Below, piece after piece: positions 53,805 to 63,653 of a stretch of 64,000 nucleotides of DNA. The DNA comes from Cupriavidus taiwanensis. GTDB taxonomy: Bacteria; Pseudomonadota; Gammaproteobacteria; Burkholderiales; Burkholderiaceae. The stretch lies in contig NZ_LT976853.1 of NCBI RefSeq assembly GCF_900249755.1, forward strand, positions 803,142-867,141, read 5' to 3'. The position numbers and the translations under genes were made by a program. The notes under the pieces were generated by a model that saw only the letters and a program-made list of their open reading frames with translations, had not been told where the DNA came from and made no database searches. Position 1 is the first letter of the stretch. Every line of letters starts with the position of its first letter.

Positions 53805-54213
53805 CTGACTTACCCCTTGCATTCGCGACAAAAATAATGCGCGGCACCGGCGATGCGTCCGCTCGCACCCCGGCATGCTTTGTTGTTATGGCTGCTTGTC
53901 TTTGGCCGCATCGGTATCGGCCGCCGCTTGTCTTGGCCGTTTGTAGACCGGCTCTGGCGTGATGGCGTGTCTGTTGTAGCAGACGTTGCGTACATTACCG
54001 CACTCGGGGGACTCGCGGAAAACGCTGGCGCCCCTTCTTTGGTGGGGAGTCCGGCAAGACGCGGCGCCCGGCGGCGCGCCATTGCGGGCCGGTTTGTGCG
54101 TTCCCGGGCGCTTCCCGGCGCTGCACGGTCCGGAATCGGCAAAGCCCTGATCACGATCAGGTAAAATGCCGGTTTCCCCGAATCAGCAGCGAAATCTCGC
54201 GCCATCCACCGTC
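53805..54213. other. Divergent intergenic region, LuxR paralogue B / pgk
   Basis: 409 bases with no convincing gene; a plus-strand frame of 103 codons at 53853-54164 has no family match and poor start context, so I leave it out. The right end carries the pgk promoter candidate and a palindrome. Nothing else clear is visible. Confidence 0.4.
54146..54167 (+). promoter_or_regulatory. Palindromic operator candidate and -10 of pgk
   Basis: A perfect 7-bp inverted repeat, CCTGATC-AC-GATCAGG (54146-54161), abuts a TAAAAT -10-like hexamer (54162-54167) about 47 bases upstream of the pgk ATG. No good -35 is present at 17-18 bases, which fits a regulated or activator-dependent promoter. The binding protein is unknown. 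Confidence 0.5.
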
Positions 54214-55410
<1,197 letters not shown>

Positions 55411-55503
55411 CGCACCCGCCGCGCGCCTGGCGGGGCCGTCGGCCCGCCGGGCGCGCAACACCGGCCGTCGGGCCATCGAGCGCTGAAACCAGGAAACCCC
55501 CGC

Positions 55504-56940
55504 ATGACCCGCTCCACCAAGATCGTCGCCACCATCGGCCCCGCTTCCAGCTCGCTGGAAATCCTGACGCGCATGATCGCGGCGGGGGTCGACGTGGTGC
55601 GGCTGAACTTTTCGCACGGCACCGCCCAGGACCATCTCGACCGCGCCCGGCTGGTGCGCGAGGCGGCGCAGGCCTGCGGGCGCGAGGTCGCCATCATGGC
55701 CGACCTGCAGGGCCCCAAGATCCGCGTGGGCAAGTTCGAGCACGGCAAGATCCTGCTCAAGGCGGGCGAGCCCTTCATCCTCGATTCCAGCTGCAAGCTC
55801 GGCAACGAACAGCGCGCCGGCCTGGACTACCAGGACCTGCCGCGCGACGTCGGCCCGGGCGACCTGCTGCTGCTCAACGACGGCCTGATCGTGCTGGTGG
55901 TCGAGCGCGTGCTGGGCACCGAGATCTTCACCACCGTGCGCGTGGGCGGCGAGCTGTCCAACAACAAGGGCATCAACCGCCAGGGCGGCGGGCTGTCGGC
56001 GCCGGCGCTGACCGCCAAGGACATGGACGACATCAAGACCGCCATGGCCCTGGGCGCGGACTACGTCGCGGTCAGCTTCCCCAAGAACGCCACCGACATG
56101 GAAATGGCGCGCCAGCTGGCCGCCGTGGCCGGCCAGCCGCACGGCCACCGGGCCCGCATGATCGCCAAGATCGAGCGTGCCGAGGCCATCCACCCGGGCG
56201 TGCTGGAAGAAATCCTGCAGGCCTCCGACGGCATCATGGTGGCGCGCGGCGACCTTGCCGTGGAAGTCGGCAACGCCGCCGTGCCGGCGCTGCAGAAGCG
56301 CATGATCAAGCTGGCGCGCGAGGCCAACAAGCTCACCATCACTGCCACGCAGATGATGGAAAGCATGATCGTCAACCCGGTGCCGACGCGCGCCGAGGTC
56401 TCGGACGTGGCCAACGCCGTGCTGGACGGCACCGACGCCGTGATGCTGTCGGCCGAGACCGCCGCCGGCCGCTATCCGGTGGAAACCGTCGAGGCCATGG
56501 CCGCGGTCTGCATCGAGGCCGAGAAGTCCGAGGTGGTGCAGCTCGACACCGATTTCCTGAACCAGACCTTCTCGCGCATCGACCAGTCGGTGGCGATGGG
56601 GGCGCTGTTCACCGCCTATCATTTGCAGGTGAAGGCGATCGCGGCGCTGACCGATTCGGGCGCGACCGCGCTGTGGATGAGCCGGCACCGCATCCATGTC
56701 CCGATCTACGCGATGACGCCCAACCTGGCGTCGCAGCGCAAGATGCAGCTGTACCGCAACGTGGTGCCGCTGCCGCTGCAGTCCAGCACCGACCGCGATA
56801 CCGCGCTGGAGCAGGCCGAGGAGCTGCTGCTGGCGCAGGGCGTGGTGCAGCGGGGCGATTTCATCGTGCTGACCATCGGCGAGCCGATGGGCCAGCCGGG
56901 CGGCACCAACACCCTGAAGATCGTCAGGGTGGGGCATTGA
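55504..56940 (+). CDS. pyk: Pyruvate kinase
   Basis: Transfers phosphate from PEP to ADP, the last glycolytic step. 478 residues. TRSTKIVATIGPASSS, RLNFSHGTAQDH, the active-site signature MIAKIERAEAIHPGVLEEIL and the metal/K+ site VMVARGDLAVEVG are present, with the regulatory C-terminal domain ending in GGTNTLKIV. Together with pgk upstream and fba downstream it gives a compact lower-glycolysis block. AAACCAGGAAA precedes ATG 55504. Confidence 0.98.
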   Translation: MTRSTKIVATIGPASSSLEILTRMIAAGVDVVRLNFSHGTAQDHLDRARLVREAAQACGREVAIMADLQGPKIRVGKFEHGKILLKAGEPFILDSSCKLGNEQRAGLDYQDLPRDVGPGDLLLLNDGLIVLVVERVLGTEIFTTVRVGGELSNNKGINRQGGGLSAPALTAKDMDDIKTAMALGADYVAVSFPKNATDMEMARQLAAVAGQPHGHRARMIAKIERAEAIHPGVLEEILQASDGIMVARGDLAVEVGNAAVPALQKRMIKLAREANKLTITATQMMESMIVNPVPTRAEVSDVANAVLDGTDAVMLSAETAAGRYPVETVEAMAAVCIEAEKSEVVQLDTDFLNQTFSRIDQSVAMGALFTAYHLQVKAIAALTDSGATALWMSRHRIHVPIYAMTPNLASQRKMQLYRNVVPLPLQSSTDRDTALEQAEELLLAQGVVQRGDFIVLTIGEPMGQPGGTNTLKIVRVGH

Positions 56941-56990
56941 GCGCCGACAGAAGAATACAGAGACATCCCATTTTCATTTAGGAGTTAGAC

Positions 56991-58055
56991 ATGCCACTCG
57001 TTTCGATGCGCCAGCTGCTGGACCACGCCGCCGAGAACAGCTACGGCCTGCCGGCTTTCAACGTCAACAACCTCGAACAGGTGCAGGCCATCATGCAGGC
57101 CGCCGACGAGGTCAACGCGCCGGTGATCATGCAAGCCTCGGCCGGTGCCCGCAAATACGCCGGCGAGCACTTCCTGCGCCACCTGATCGAGGCCGCGGTC
57201 GAAGCCTACCCGCACATCCCGGTGGTGATGCACCAGGACCACGGCCAGTCGCCGGCGATCTGCCAGGCCGCGATCGACCTGGGCTTCTCGTCGGTGATGA
57301 TGGACGGCTCGCTGCGCGAAGACGGCAAGACCCCTGCCGACTACGAGTACAACGTCGACGTGACCCGCAAGGTGGTGCAGCTGTCGCACGCCATCGGCGT
57401 GACCGTCGAGGGCGAACTGGGCTGCCTGGGCTCGCTCGAAACCGGTGAAGCCGGCGAGGAAGACGGCATCGGCGCCGAAGGCAAGCTGGACCACTCCATG
57501 CTGCTGACCGACCCGGAGCAGGCCGCCGACTTCGTCAAGGCCACCCAGCTCGACGCGCTGGCGATTGCCATCGGCACCTCGCACGGCGCCTACAAGTTCA
57601 CCCGCAAGCCCACCGGCGACATCCTGGCGATCAACCGCATCAAGGAAATCCACGCCCGCATCCCCAACACCCACCTGGTGATGCACGGCTCGTCGTCGGT
57701 GCCGCAGGAACTGCTGGAAGAGATCCGCAAGTTCGGCGGCGACATGAAGGAAACCTACGGCGTGCCGGTCGAGGAAATCCAGGAAGCGATCAAGTACGGC
57801 GTGCGCAAGATCAATATCGACACCGACATCCGCCTGGCCATGACCGGCGCGATCCGCCGCTTCTTCGTCGAAAACCCGAGCAAGTTCGACCCGCGCGAAT
57901 ACCTGAAGCCGGCCCGCGAAGCCGCCAAGCAGGTGTGCAAGGCGCGCTACCTGGCGTTCGGCTGCGAAGGCCAGGCCGGCAAGATCAAGCCGGTGGCGCT
58001 GAGCGAGATCGCGCAGCAGTACAAGTCGGGCAAGCTGGCGCAGGTCGTGCAGTAA
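56991..58055 (+). CDS. fba: Fructose-bisphosphate aldolase, class II
   Basis: Zinc-dependent aldolase; cleaves fructose 1,6-bisphosphate to DHAP and G3P. 354 residues, the CbbA/Fba group (also able to act on sedoheptulose bisphosphate in the Calvin cycle of relatives). Seen: [20 protein letters not shown], zinc ligands in [33 protein letters not shown] and [23 protein letters not shown] precedes the ATG. A palindromic repeat pair follows the stop codon. Confidence 0.97.
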   Translation: MPLVSMRQLLDHAAENSYGLPAFNVNNLEQVQAIMQAADEVNAPVIMQASAGARKYAGEHFLRHLIEAAVEAYPHIPVVMHQDHGQSPAICQAAIDLGFSSVMMDGSLREDGKTPADYEYNVDVTRKVVQLSHAIGVTVEGELGCLGSLETGEAGEEDGIGAEGKLDHSMLLTDPEQAADFVKATQLDALAIAIGTSHGAYKFTRKPTGDILAINRIKEIHARIPNTHLVMHGSSSVPQELLEEIRKFGGDMKETYGVPVEEIQEAIKYGVRKINIDTDIRLAMTGAIRRFFVENPSKFDPREYLKPAREAAKQVCKARYLAFGCEGQAGKIKPVALSEIAQQYKSGKLAQVVQ

Positions 58056-58062
58056 GTTTTCA

Positions 58063-58156
58063 TCGTCGTTCCCGCGCAGGCGGGAACCCAGCGTCTTTAG
58101 CGCGGCGCTGACCAAAGGCAAAAGTCACTGGGTCCCCGCCTCCGCGGGGACGACGC
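58063..58156. repeat. Palindromic intergenic repeat pair (GTTCCCGC/GCGGGAAC type)
   Basis: Two hairpins, GTTCCCGC/GCGGGAAC (58068-58087) and GTCCCCGC/GCGGGGAC (58132-58151), face each other with inverted ends (TCGTCGTTCCC and GGGGACGACG). The whole forms a 94-base REP doublet in the gap between fba and purC. Such elements are dispersed in many beta- and gamma-proteobacteria. It could also stabilise or terminate the fba transcript. Confidence 0.85.
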
Positions 58157-58218
58157 ATTTTTGAGCGTCAGTGTTTTTTGCGGACGCTGTGCTTTACCTC
58201 CGTTTTATCGGAACCATC

Positions 58219-59127
58219 ATGTCCAACGCTCTCTACCAGTCCTCCATCAACTCGCTGCCGCTGCTGGGCCACGGCAAGGTGCGCGACAACTACGCCGTCG
58301 GCAACGACAAGCTGCTGATCGTCACCACCGACCGCCTGTCGGCGTTCGACGTCATCATGGGCGAGCCGATCCCCGACAAGGGCCGCGTGCTGAACCAGAT
58401 GGCGAACTTCTGGTTCAGGAAGCTCGCGCACATCGTGCCGAACCACGAGACCGGCATCGCGCCCGAGACCGTGGTGGCAGCCGATGAAGTGGAGCAGGTC
58501 AGGGGCCGCGCGGTGGTGGTCAAGCGCCTGAAGCCGATCCTGGTCGAGGCCGTGGTGCGCGGCTATCTTGCCGGCAGCGGCTGGAAGGACTACCAGGCCA
58601 CCGGCAAGGTGTGCGGCATCGCGCTGCCGCCGGGCCTGCAGAACGCGCAGAAGCTGCCCGAGCCGATCTTCACGCCGGCGGCCAAGGCCGAGATGGGTGA
58701 GCACGACGAGAACATCTCGTTCGCCGAGGTCGAGGCCCGCATCGGCATCGCGCTGGCGCGCCAGATGCGCGAGATCTCGATCCGCCTGTACAAGGAAGCG
58801 GCCGAGTTCGCGGCCACGCGCGGCATTATCATCGCCGACACCAAGTTCGAGTTCGGCCTGGACGACAACGGCGTGCTGACGCTGATGGACGAAGTGCTGA
58901 CCGCCGACTCGTCGCGCTTCTGGCCGGCCGATTCGTACCAGGTGGGCACCAACCCGCCGTCGTTCGACAAGCAGTTCGTGCGCGACTGGCTGGAAGCCGT
59001 GCGCATCGACGGCAAGCCGTGGCCCAAGACCGCGCCGGCACCGCAGCTGCCGGAAGACGTGATCGAGAAGACCGCGGCGAAGTACCGTGAGGCGCTGACG
59101 CGCCTGACGGGGGAAGAGTTGAAGTAA
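58219..59127 (+). CDS. purC: Phosphoribosylaminoimidazole-succinocarboxamide synthase
   Basis: SAICAR synthetase of de novo purine synthesis. 302 residues, the longer purC type. [39 protein letters not shown] and the ATP/Asp-binding [14 protein letters not shown] are conserved. Start ATG 58219 ([10 protein letters not shown]) is chosen; the longer frame runs into the repeat. Followed by a second repeat element and purE. Confidence 0.98.
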   Translation: MSNALYQSSINSLPLLGHGKVRDNYAVGNDKLLIVTTDRLSAFDVIMGEPIPDKGRVLNQMANFWFRKLAHIVPNHETGIAPETVVAADEVEQVRGRAVVVKRLKPILVEAVVRGYLAGSGWKDYQATGKVCGIALPPGLQNAQKLPEPIFTPAAKAEMGEHDENISFAEVEARIGIALARQMREISIRLYKEAAEFAATRGIIIADTKFEFGLDDNGVLTLMDEVLTADSSRFWPADSYQVGTNPPSFDKQFVRDWLEAVRIDGKPWPKTAPAPQLPEDVIEKTAAKYREALTRLTGEELK

Positions 59128-59163
59128 GTTCCCACCCCGGCTTCCCACAAGCCAACGGTGTTT

Positions 59164-59274
59164 CCCTCTCCCCTCACGGGGAGAGGGCAGGGTGAGGGGT
59201 GGTATGGCAAGGCACCACGCGTCGAGAACCGCTCGGCCCTCACCCCCGCCCCTCTCCCGCCAGCGGGAGAGGGG
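59164..59274. repeat. REP-like element with the same hairpin as the left-edge tandem array
   Basis: Begins with CCCTCTCCCC-TCAC-GGGGAGAGGG (59164-59187), the hairpin of the 121-bp units, followed by GGTGAGGGGTGG, a 40-base spacer and CCCTCACCCC, and ends with a second hairpin CCCCTCTCCCG-CCAG-CGGGAGAGGGG (59249-59274). It occupies the purC-purE gap. Part of it is the untranslated leader of purE. Confidence 0.9.
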
Positions 59275-59296
59275 AGCAAACAAGCAAGGATCAAAC

Positions 59297-59794
59297 GTGA
59301 GCAAGCAAGACAAGCCATTGGTCGGCGTGGTCATGGGCAGCAGTTCCGACTGGGACGTGATGCAGCACGCCGTGGCCATGCTGAAGGATTTCGGCGTGCC
59401 GTTCGAGGCCCAGGTGGTGTCCGCGCACCGCATGGCCGACGACATGTTCCGCTATGCCGAGAGCGCCCGCGGCCGCGGCATCCGCGCCATCATCGCCGGT
59501 GCCGGCGGTGCCGCGCACCTGCCCGGCATGATCGCCGCCAAGACCATCGTGCCGGTGTTCGGCGTGCCGGTGCCGTCGAAGTACCTGCGCGGCGAGGACT
59601 CGCTGCTGTCGATCGTGCAGATGCCCAAGGGCGTGCCGGTGGCCACCTTCGCCATCGGCGAGGCGGGCGCGGCCAACGCCGCGCTGCACGCGATCGCCAC
59701 GCTGGCGACCACCGATGACGCGCTGGCCGCCGCGCTGGAAGCGTTCCGCGCGAAGCAGACCGAAGCCGCGCGCGCCATGACTTTGCCGCTGTAA
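59297..59794 (+). CDS. purE: N5-carboxyaminoimidazole ribonucleotide mutase
   Basis: Converts N5-CAIR to CAIR. 165 residues, normal for class I Pur[49 protein letters not shown] and [20 protein letters not shown] are conserved. The GTG at 59297 with AAGGA six bases upstream decides the start; an in-frame ATG upstream lies inside the repeat. It precedes purK by 41 bases. Confidence 0.97.
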   Translation: MSKQDKPLVGVVMGSSSDWDVMQHAVAMLKDFGVPFEAQVVSAHRMADDMFRYAESARGRGIRAIIAGAGGAAHLPGMIAAKTIVPVFGVPVPSKYLRGEDSLLSIVQMPKGVPVATFAIGEAGAANAALHAIATLATTDDALAAALEAFRAKQTEAARAMTLPL

Positions 59795-59835
59795 TGCTGC
59801 CGCTGTAATCCTCCGGACCCACACGGAACCGAGCA

Positions 59836-61080
59836 ATGCCTACCGATATCCATCCCCATCTCTCCGAAGCCCACACGCCGGAATCGCGCGCCGAGTTCGG
59901 CGTCGACCGACCCGACGCGCCCATCCTGCCCGGCGCGTGGCTGGGCATGCTGGGCGGCGGCCAGCTCGGCCGCATGTTCACGCATGCGGCGCAGGCGATG
60001 GGCTATCGCGTGTGCGTGCTCGACCCGGACCAGGACAGCCCCGCCGGCGTGGTCGCCGACAAGCACATCTGCGCGCAGTACACCGACGAGGCCGCGCTCG
60101 CCGAGATGGGCAAGCTGTGCCAGGCGGTCAGCACCGAGTTCGAGAACGTGCCGTCGCTGTCGCTGGACCGGCTGGAGCAGCTCGGGGCGTTCGTCGCGCC
60201 GCGCGGCTACTGCGTGTCGATCGCGCAGAACCGCATCGGCGAGAAGAAGTTCTTTGCCGCGTGCGCCGAGCGCACCGGCGTGCCGACCGCGCCGCACTGG
60301 GTGATCCAGCACGACGCCGACGTCGACCAGCTGCCCGACCACGTGCTGCCCGGCATCCTCAAGACCGCGCGCATGGGCTACGACGGCAAGGGCCAGGCGC
60401 GCGTGAAGACGCGCGACGACGTGCGCGCCGCGTGGAAGGCGATGCAGCACGTGCCGTGCGTGCTCGAGCAGATGCTGCCGCTGGCGTACGAGGTCTCGGT
60501 GCTGGCCGCGCGCGGCGCCGACGGCGCCACCGCGACCTGGCCGCTGGCCGAGAACGTGCACCGCGACGGCATCCTGTTCTCGACCGAGATGCCGTCTGCC
60601 AGCGTCTCGCCCGAGATCGCCGATCGTGCCCGCGCCGCCGCTGCCGCCATTGCCACGGAAATGGGCTATGTCGGCGTGCTGTGCATCGAGTTCTTCGTGC
60701 TGACCGACGGTTCGCTGGTTGCCAACGAAATGGCGCCGCGCCCGCACAATTCCGGCCATATCACCATGGACGCCTGCGAGACCAGCCAGTTCGAACAGCA
60801 AGTGCGCGCCATGGCGCGGCTGCCGCTGGGCAGCACGCGCCAGCACTCGGCCGGCAAGATGCTGAACCTGCTCGGCGACGTGTGGTTCGAGTTCGGCCTG
60901 GAACGCACCCCGGCGTGGGACGAGGTGGTGGCGCAGCCCGGCGCCAAGCTGCACCTGTACGGCAAGAGCGATGCGCGCCCGTCGCGCAAGATGGGGCACG
61001 TCAACTGCATCGGCGAGCATGCCGAAGCCGCCGACGCCGCTTTCAAGGCGGCCGCGCAGGCGCTGCACATCCCGCTCTGA
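59836..61080 (+). CDS. purK: N5-carboxyaminoimidazole ribonucleotide synthase
   Basis: ATP-dependent carboxylation of AIR. 414 residues, ATP-grasp fold. [20 protein letters not shown], the [16 protein letters not shown] block, [17 protein letters not shown] and [20 protein letters not shown] (metal-binding Glu/Asn) are recognisable. The N-terminus is about 30 residues longer than in E. coli (Asp/Pro-rich). The Sua5-type gene follows after 18 bases. Confidence 0.97.
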   Translation: MPTDIHPHLSEAHTPESRAEFGVDRPDAPILPGAWLGMLGGGQLGRMFTHAAQAMGYRVCVLDPDQDSPAGVVADKHICAQYTDEAALAEMGKLCQAVSTEFENVPSLSLDRLEQLGAFVAPRGYCVSIAQNRIGEKKFFAACAERTGVPTAPHWVIQHDADVDQLPDHVLPGILKTARMGYDGKGQARVKTRDDVRAAWKAMQHVPCVLEQMLPLAYEVSVLAARGADGATATWPLAENVHRDGILFSTEMPSASVSPEIADRARAAAAAIATEMGYVGVLCIEFFVLTDGSLVANEMAPRPHNSGHITMDACETSQFEQQVRAMARLPLGSTRQHSAGKMLNLLGDVWFEFGLERTPAWDEVVAQPGAKLHLYGKSDARPSRKMGHVNCIGEHAEAADAAFKAAAQALHIPL

Positions 61081-61098
61081 TTCGACGCAAGGAACACA

Positions 61099-62088
61099 AT
61101 GTCGCCGCGCACCCCCACGGCCGCCGAACTCGATGAAGCCGTCCGCCTGCTCGAGGCCGGGCAACTGGTCGCCTTCCCGACCGAGACCGTCTACGGCCTT
61201 GGCGCCGATGCCGAGAACCCCGCGGCGGTCGCCCGCATCTTCGCGCTCAAGGGCCGGCCGTCGAACCATCCGGTGATCGTGCACGTGGTCGACGGCGCCG
61301 ACATCGGCTACTGGACCGACGACGTGCCCGAGGCCGCGCAGCAGCTGATCGACGCCTTCTGGCCCGGCCCGCTGACGCTGATCCTGAAGCGCGCCGCGCA
61401 TATCGACGCCGCCGTCGCCGGCGGGCAGGACAGCATCGGCCTGCGTTGCCCGTCGCATCCGGTGGCGCAGGCGCTGCTGTCGCGCTTCAAGCGCGGCCGC
61501 GGCGGCATCGCCGCGCCTTCCGCCAACAAGTTCGGCCAGGTCAGCCCGACCACCGCGCAGCATGTGCGCGATGAATTCGGCGACGCGGTTTATGTGCTGG
61601 AAGGCGATGGCGTCGAGGTCGGCATCGAATCGACCATCGTCGACCTGTCGCGGCTGGACCAGGGCATCGGCCCGGTGCTGCTGCGCCCGGGGGCGGTCAC
61701 GGTGGGAATGCTCGCGCAGGTGCTCGGCGAAGCCCCGCAGCCGCCGGACGCCGCCGCGCCGCGCGCATCGGGAACGCTGAAGGCCCACTACGCCCCGCAC
61801 ACGCCGCTGCTGCTGGCCGATGCGCAGGCTGCCGCCGCGCGCCTGGCAGCGCTGCCGGCGGATGCCCGCGTGGCCTGGGTCGGACGCGCGCCGCTGGCGG
61901 ACCAGCGCTGCACCTGGGTACAGGCGCCCGCCGATGCCGGCGCCTATGCGCAGGAGCTGTACCGGCTGCTGCGCAAGCTCGACACGCAGGGTTATACGCA
62001 GCTGGTGTTCGAGGTGTTGCCGCAGGGGCAGGACTGGGCCGGCGTGCGCGACCGGCTGGAGCGGGCGGCGGCGGCGTTTGGCGGGTAG
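61099..62088 (+). CDS. L-threonylcarbamoyladenylate synthase, Sua5-type
   Basis: Makes threonylcarbamoyl-AMP for t6A37 in tRNAs that read ANN codons. At 329 residues it is Sua5-like (YrdC domain plus C-terminal Sua5 domain), not the 190-residue TsaC form. The N-terminal domain has EAGQLVAFPTETVYGLGADA, ALKGRPSNHPVIVHV and FWPGPLTLILKR. A linker around residues 215-225 leads to the Sua5 domain ending in FEVLPQGQDWAGVRDRLERA. It closes the plus-strand run that began with pgk. Confidence 0.93.
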   Translation: MSPRTPTAAELDEAVRLLEAGQLVAFPTETVYGLGADAENPAAVARIFALKGRPSNHPVIVHVVDGADIGYWTDDVPEAAQQLIDAFWPGPLTLILKRAAHIDAAVAGGQDSIGLRCPSHPVAQALLSRFKRGRGGIAAPSANKFGQVSPTTAQHVRDEFGDAVYVLEGDGVEVGIESTIVDLSRLDQGIGPVLLRPGAVTVGMLAQVLGEAPQPPDAAAPRASGTLKAHYAPHTPLLLADAQAAAARLAALPADARVAWVGRAPLADQRCTWVQAPADAGAYAQELYRLLRKLDTQGYTQLVFEVLPQGQDWAGVRDRLERAAAAFGG

Positions 62089-62131
62089 GGCGGGTGGTGG
62101 TTTGGCGCAGGTCTGACTTCGTCGACGCGCT

Positions 62132-62278
62132 GGCCCTCACCCCCGCCCCTCTCCCGCACGCGGGAGAGGGGAGCACACAGTCGGGAAGCGAGAGGAACTG
62201 AGCTAGCTGAATGCCTCGGCATGCCAGCGGTTTGCTCCCCTCTCCCGCACGCGGGAGAGGGGCCGGGGGTGAGGGCCG
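62132..62278. repeat. REPIN-like doublet: two inverted hairpins flanked by CCCTCACC/GGTGAGGG
   Basis: Two 12-bp stems with AC loops, CCCCTCTCCCGC/GCGGGAGAGGGG, lie at 62146-62171 and 62237-62262. Outside them the ends are GGCCCTCACCCCC and GGGGGTGAGGGCC, an exact inverted match. The inner 65 bases have no gene. The arrangement (inverted REP pair) fits a REPIN. It fills the gap between the Sua5-type gene and azlD, which converge here. Confidence 0.9.
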
Positions 62279-62305
62279 GCGCCTGCCAGGCACGCCGCCC
62301 CCAGC

Positions 62306-62632
62306 TCACCCCCCCAGCAACCGCAACCCCGTATACACGGCCATCCCCACCACAATCATCCCCACCATCTTCCTGGTCACCAGGTAGAACACCGTCGCCG
62401 CCACCCCCGCCATCAGCTTGTAGTTCGACAACGCCACCGTGAAATGCCCCTGCCACGTCATCAGGTCCGGCAGGATGATCGCCGCCAGCGCCGCCGCCGG
62501 CGCATAGCGCAGCGCGCGCTGGATGCGGTCCGGCACGGTGATGTGCTCGCCTGCCATCAGAAACAGCGCGCGCGTGATCACGGTGACGACCGCCATGCCG
62601 ACGAGCGCGATCCAGACTTCGGTATGGCTCAT
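62306..62632 (-). CDS. azlD: AzlD-family branched-chain amino acid exporter small subunit
   Basis: A 108-residue, four-helix membrane protein (MSHTEVWIALVGMAVVTVIT) with an internal hydrophilic stretch (GEHITVPDRIQRALRYAP). It partners AzlC in branched-chain amino acid efflux. ATG 62632 overlaps the azlC stop by four bases (ATGA), so the two are translationally coupled. The stop codon lies inside the end of the REPIN-like repeat region. Confidence 0.93.
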   Translation of the reverse strand: MSHTEVWIALVGMAVVTVITRALFLMAGEHITVPDRIQRALRYAPAAALAAIILPDLMTWQGHFTVALSNYKLMAGVAATVFYLVTRKMVGMIVVGMAVYTGLRLLGG

Positions 62633-63456
62633 GCGCGGTCTCCCGGCGGCGTTTCCGGCGCGGCGGTGTTCGTGACCTCGGGGACCTTGGCCCGGCGCCG
62701 CCGGATGCCGCGCAGCGCGGCACGCGCGGCCAGTTCGTCGCTGGCCATGCCGGCGGCGATCGCGCCCACCACGGCCACCACCAGCCCGAGCCGGTACGGC
62801 AGGTCGAAGCACAGCAGCGCCAGCACCGCGGAAATCACCACCGCCATCAGCGTCGAGCGCGAGTTGATGGTGGCGATCATCACCGGGATCAGCGCCATGG
62901 TGCCGGCGAGGCCCAGGCCCCAGCTGTCGGGGAACAGGCTGGCCAGCACGATGCCGATGATCGACGACACCTGCCACATGCAGAAATTGGTCAGCGCCAT
63001 GCCCCAGAAGTAGCCTTCCTTGCCGGGCTCATAGCCGGGCGTGCTGTACTTCTGCAGGAAGTAGACGAAGTGCAGGTCGCCGTTGAAGAAGCCCAGCACG
63101 GTGCGCCGCGCCAGCGTCAGGTAGCTGAAGTGCGGCTGCATGCCGGCGCTGAAGATGACGAAGCGCAGGTTGACCATGGCCGCGGTCAGCCAGATGGTCC
63201 ACAGCGGCAGCCCCGCGGCAAACAGCGGCAGCACCGCCAGCTGCGCCGAGCCGGCGTAGACCAGCAGCGACATGCCGATGGCCTCGGGCACGGTCAGCAC
63301 GGACTTGCTCATGGCCACGCCGGTGACCAGGCCCCAGGAAAACACCGCGGGCAGGGACGGGGCAAAGCGGCGCGCGCCGTCGATAAAGCCGGCGCGTTCG
63401 GCCGGTGCGAAGCGATGCCAGAGGCGCAGCCACACCGGGGGTTGTCGGGAAGTCAT
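62629..63456 (-). CDS. azlC: AzlC-family branched-chain amino acid exporter large subunit
   Basis: A 275-residue membrane protein with six to eight helices. The conserved AzlC core is seen: SLPAVFSWGLVTGVAMSKSV, LLVYAGSAQLAVLPLFAAG and MVNLRFVIFSAGMQPHF. With AzlD it exports Leu/Ile/Val or analogues such as azaleucine. Start ATG 63456 (MTSRQPPVW) is the first plausible one; upstream sequence is Pro/Ser filler. Tail is Arg/Ala/Pro-rich and cytosolic. Confidence 0.93.
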   Translation of the reverse strand: MTSRQPPVWLRLWHRFAPAERAGFIDGARRFAPSLPAVFSWGLVTGVAMSKSVLTVPEAIGMSLLVYAGSAQLAVLPLFAAGLPLWTIWLTAAMVNLRFVIFSAGMQPHFSYLTLARRTVLGFFNGDLHFVYFLQKYSTPGYEPGKEGYFWGMALTNFCMWQVSSIIGIVLASLFPDSWGLGLAGTMALIPVMIATINSRSTLMAVVISAVLALLCFDLPYRLGLVVAVVGAIAAGMASDELAARAALRGIRRRRAKVPEVTNTAAPETPPGDRA

Positions 63457-63653
63457 GTCAGAGGAAGCGGGGGCGATGCGGCCCGGGGCCGAAGGCCGGC
63501 CCGGAAGGCTGCCGCCGCAGGACGCGGCCGGCACCCTGGCATTATAGGGTCGGATGGCAGGCTGGTAAGCGAGCGCTTAACAAAATGCCGCCGCGGCGTT
63601 GGCGGCAGGCCACGGCGCTGCGGCGTGGCCTGCACCGGATGCGCGCCAGCGCG

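Noticed and set aside
53853-54164. A 103-codon plus-strand frame upstream of pgk
   Set aside because: No family match, poor start context, and it overlaps the promoter palindrome of pgk.
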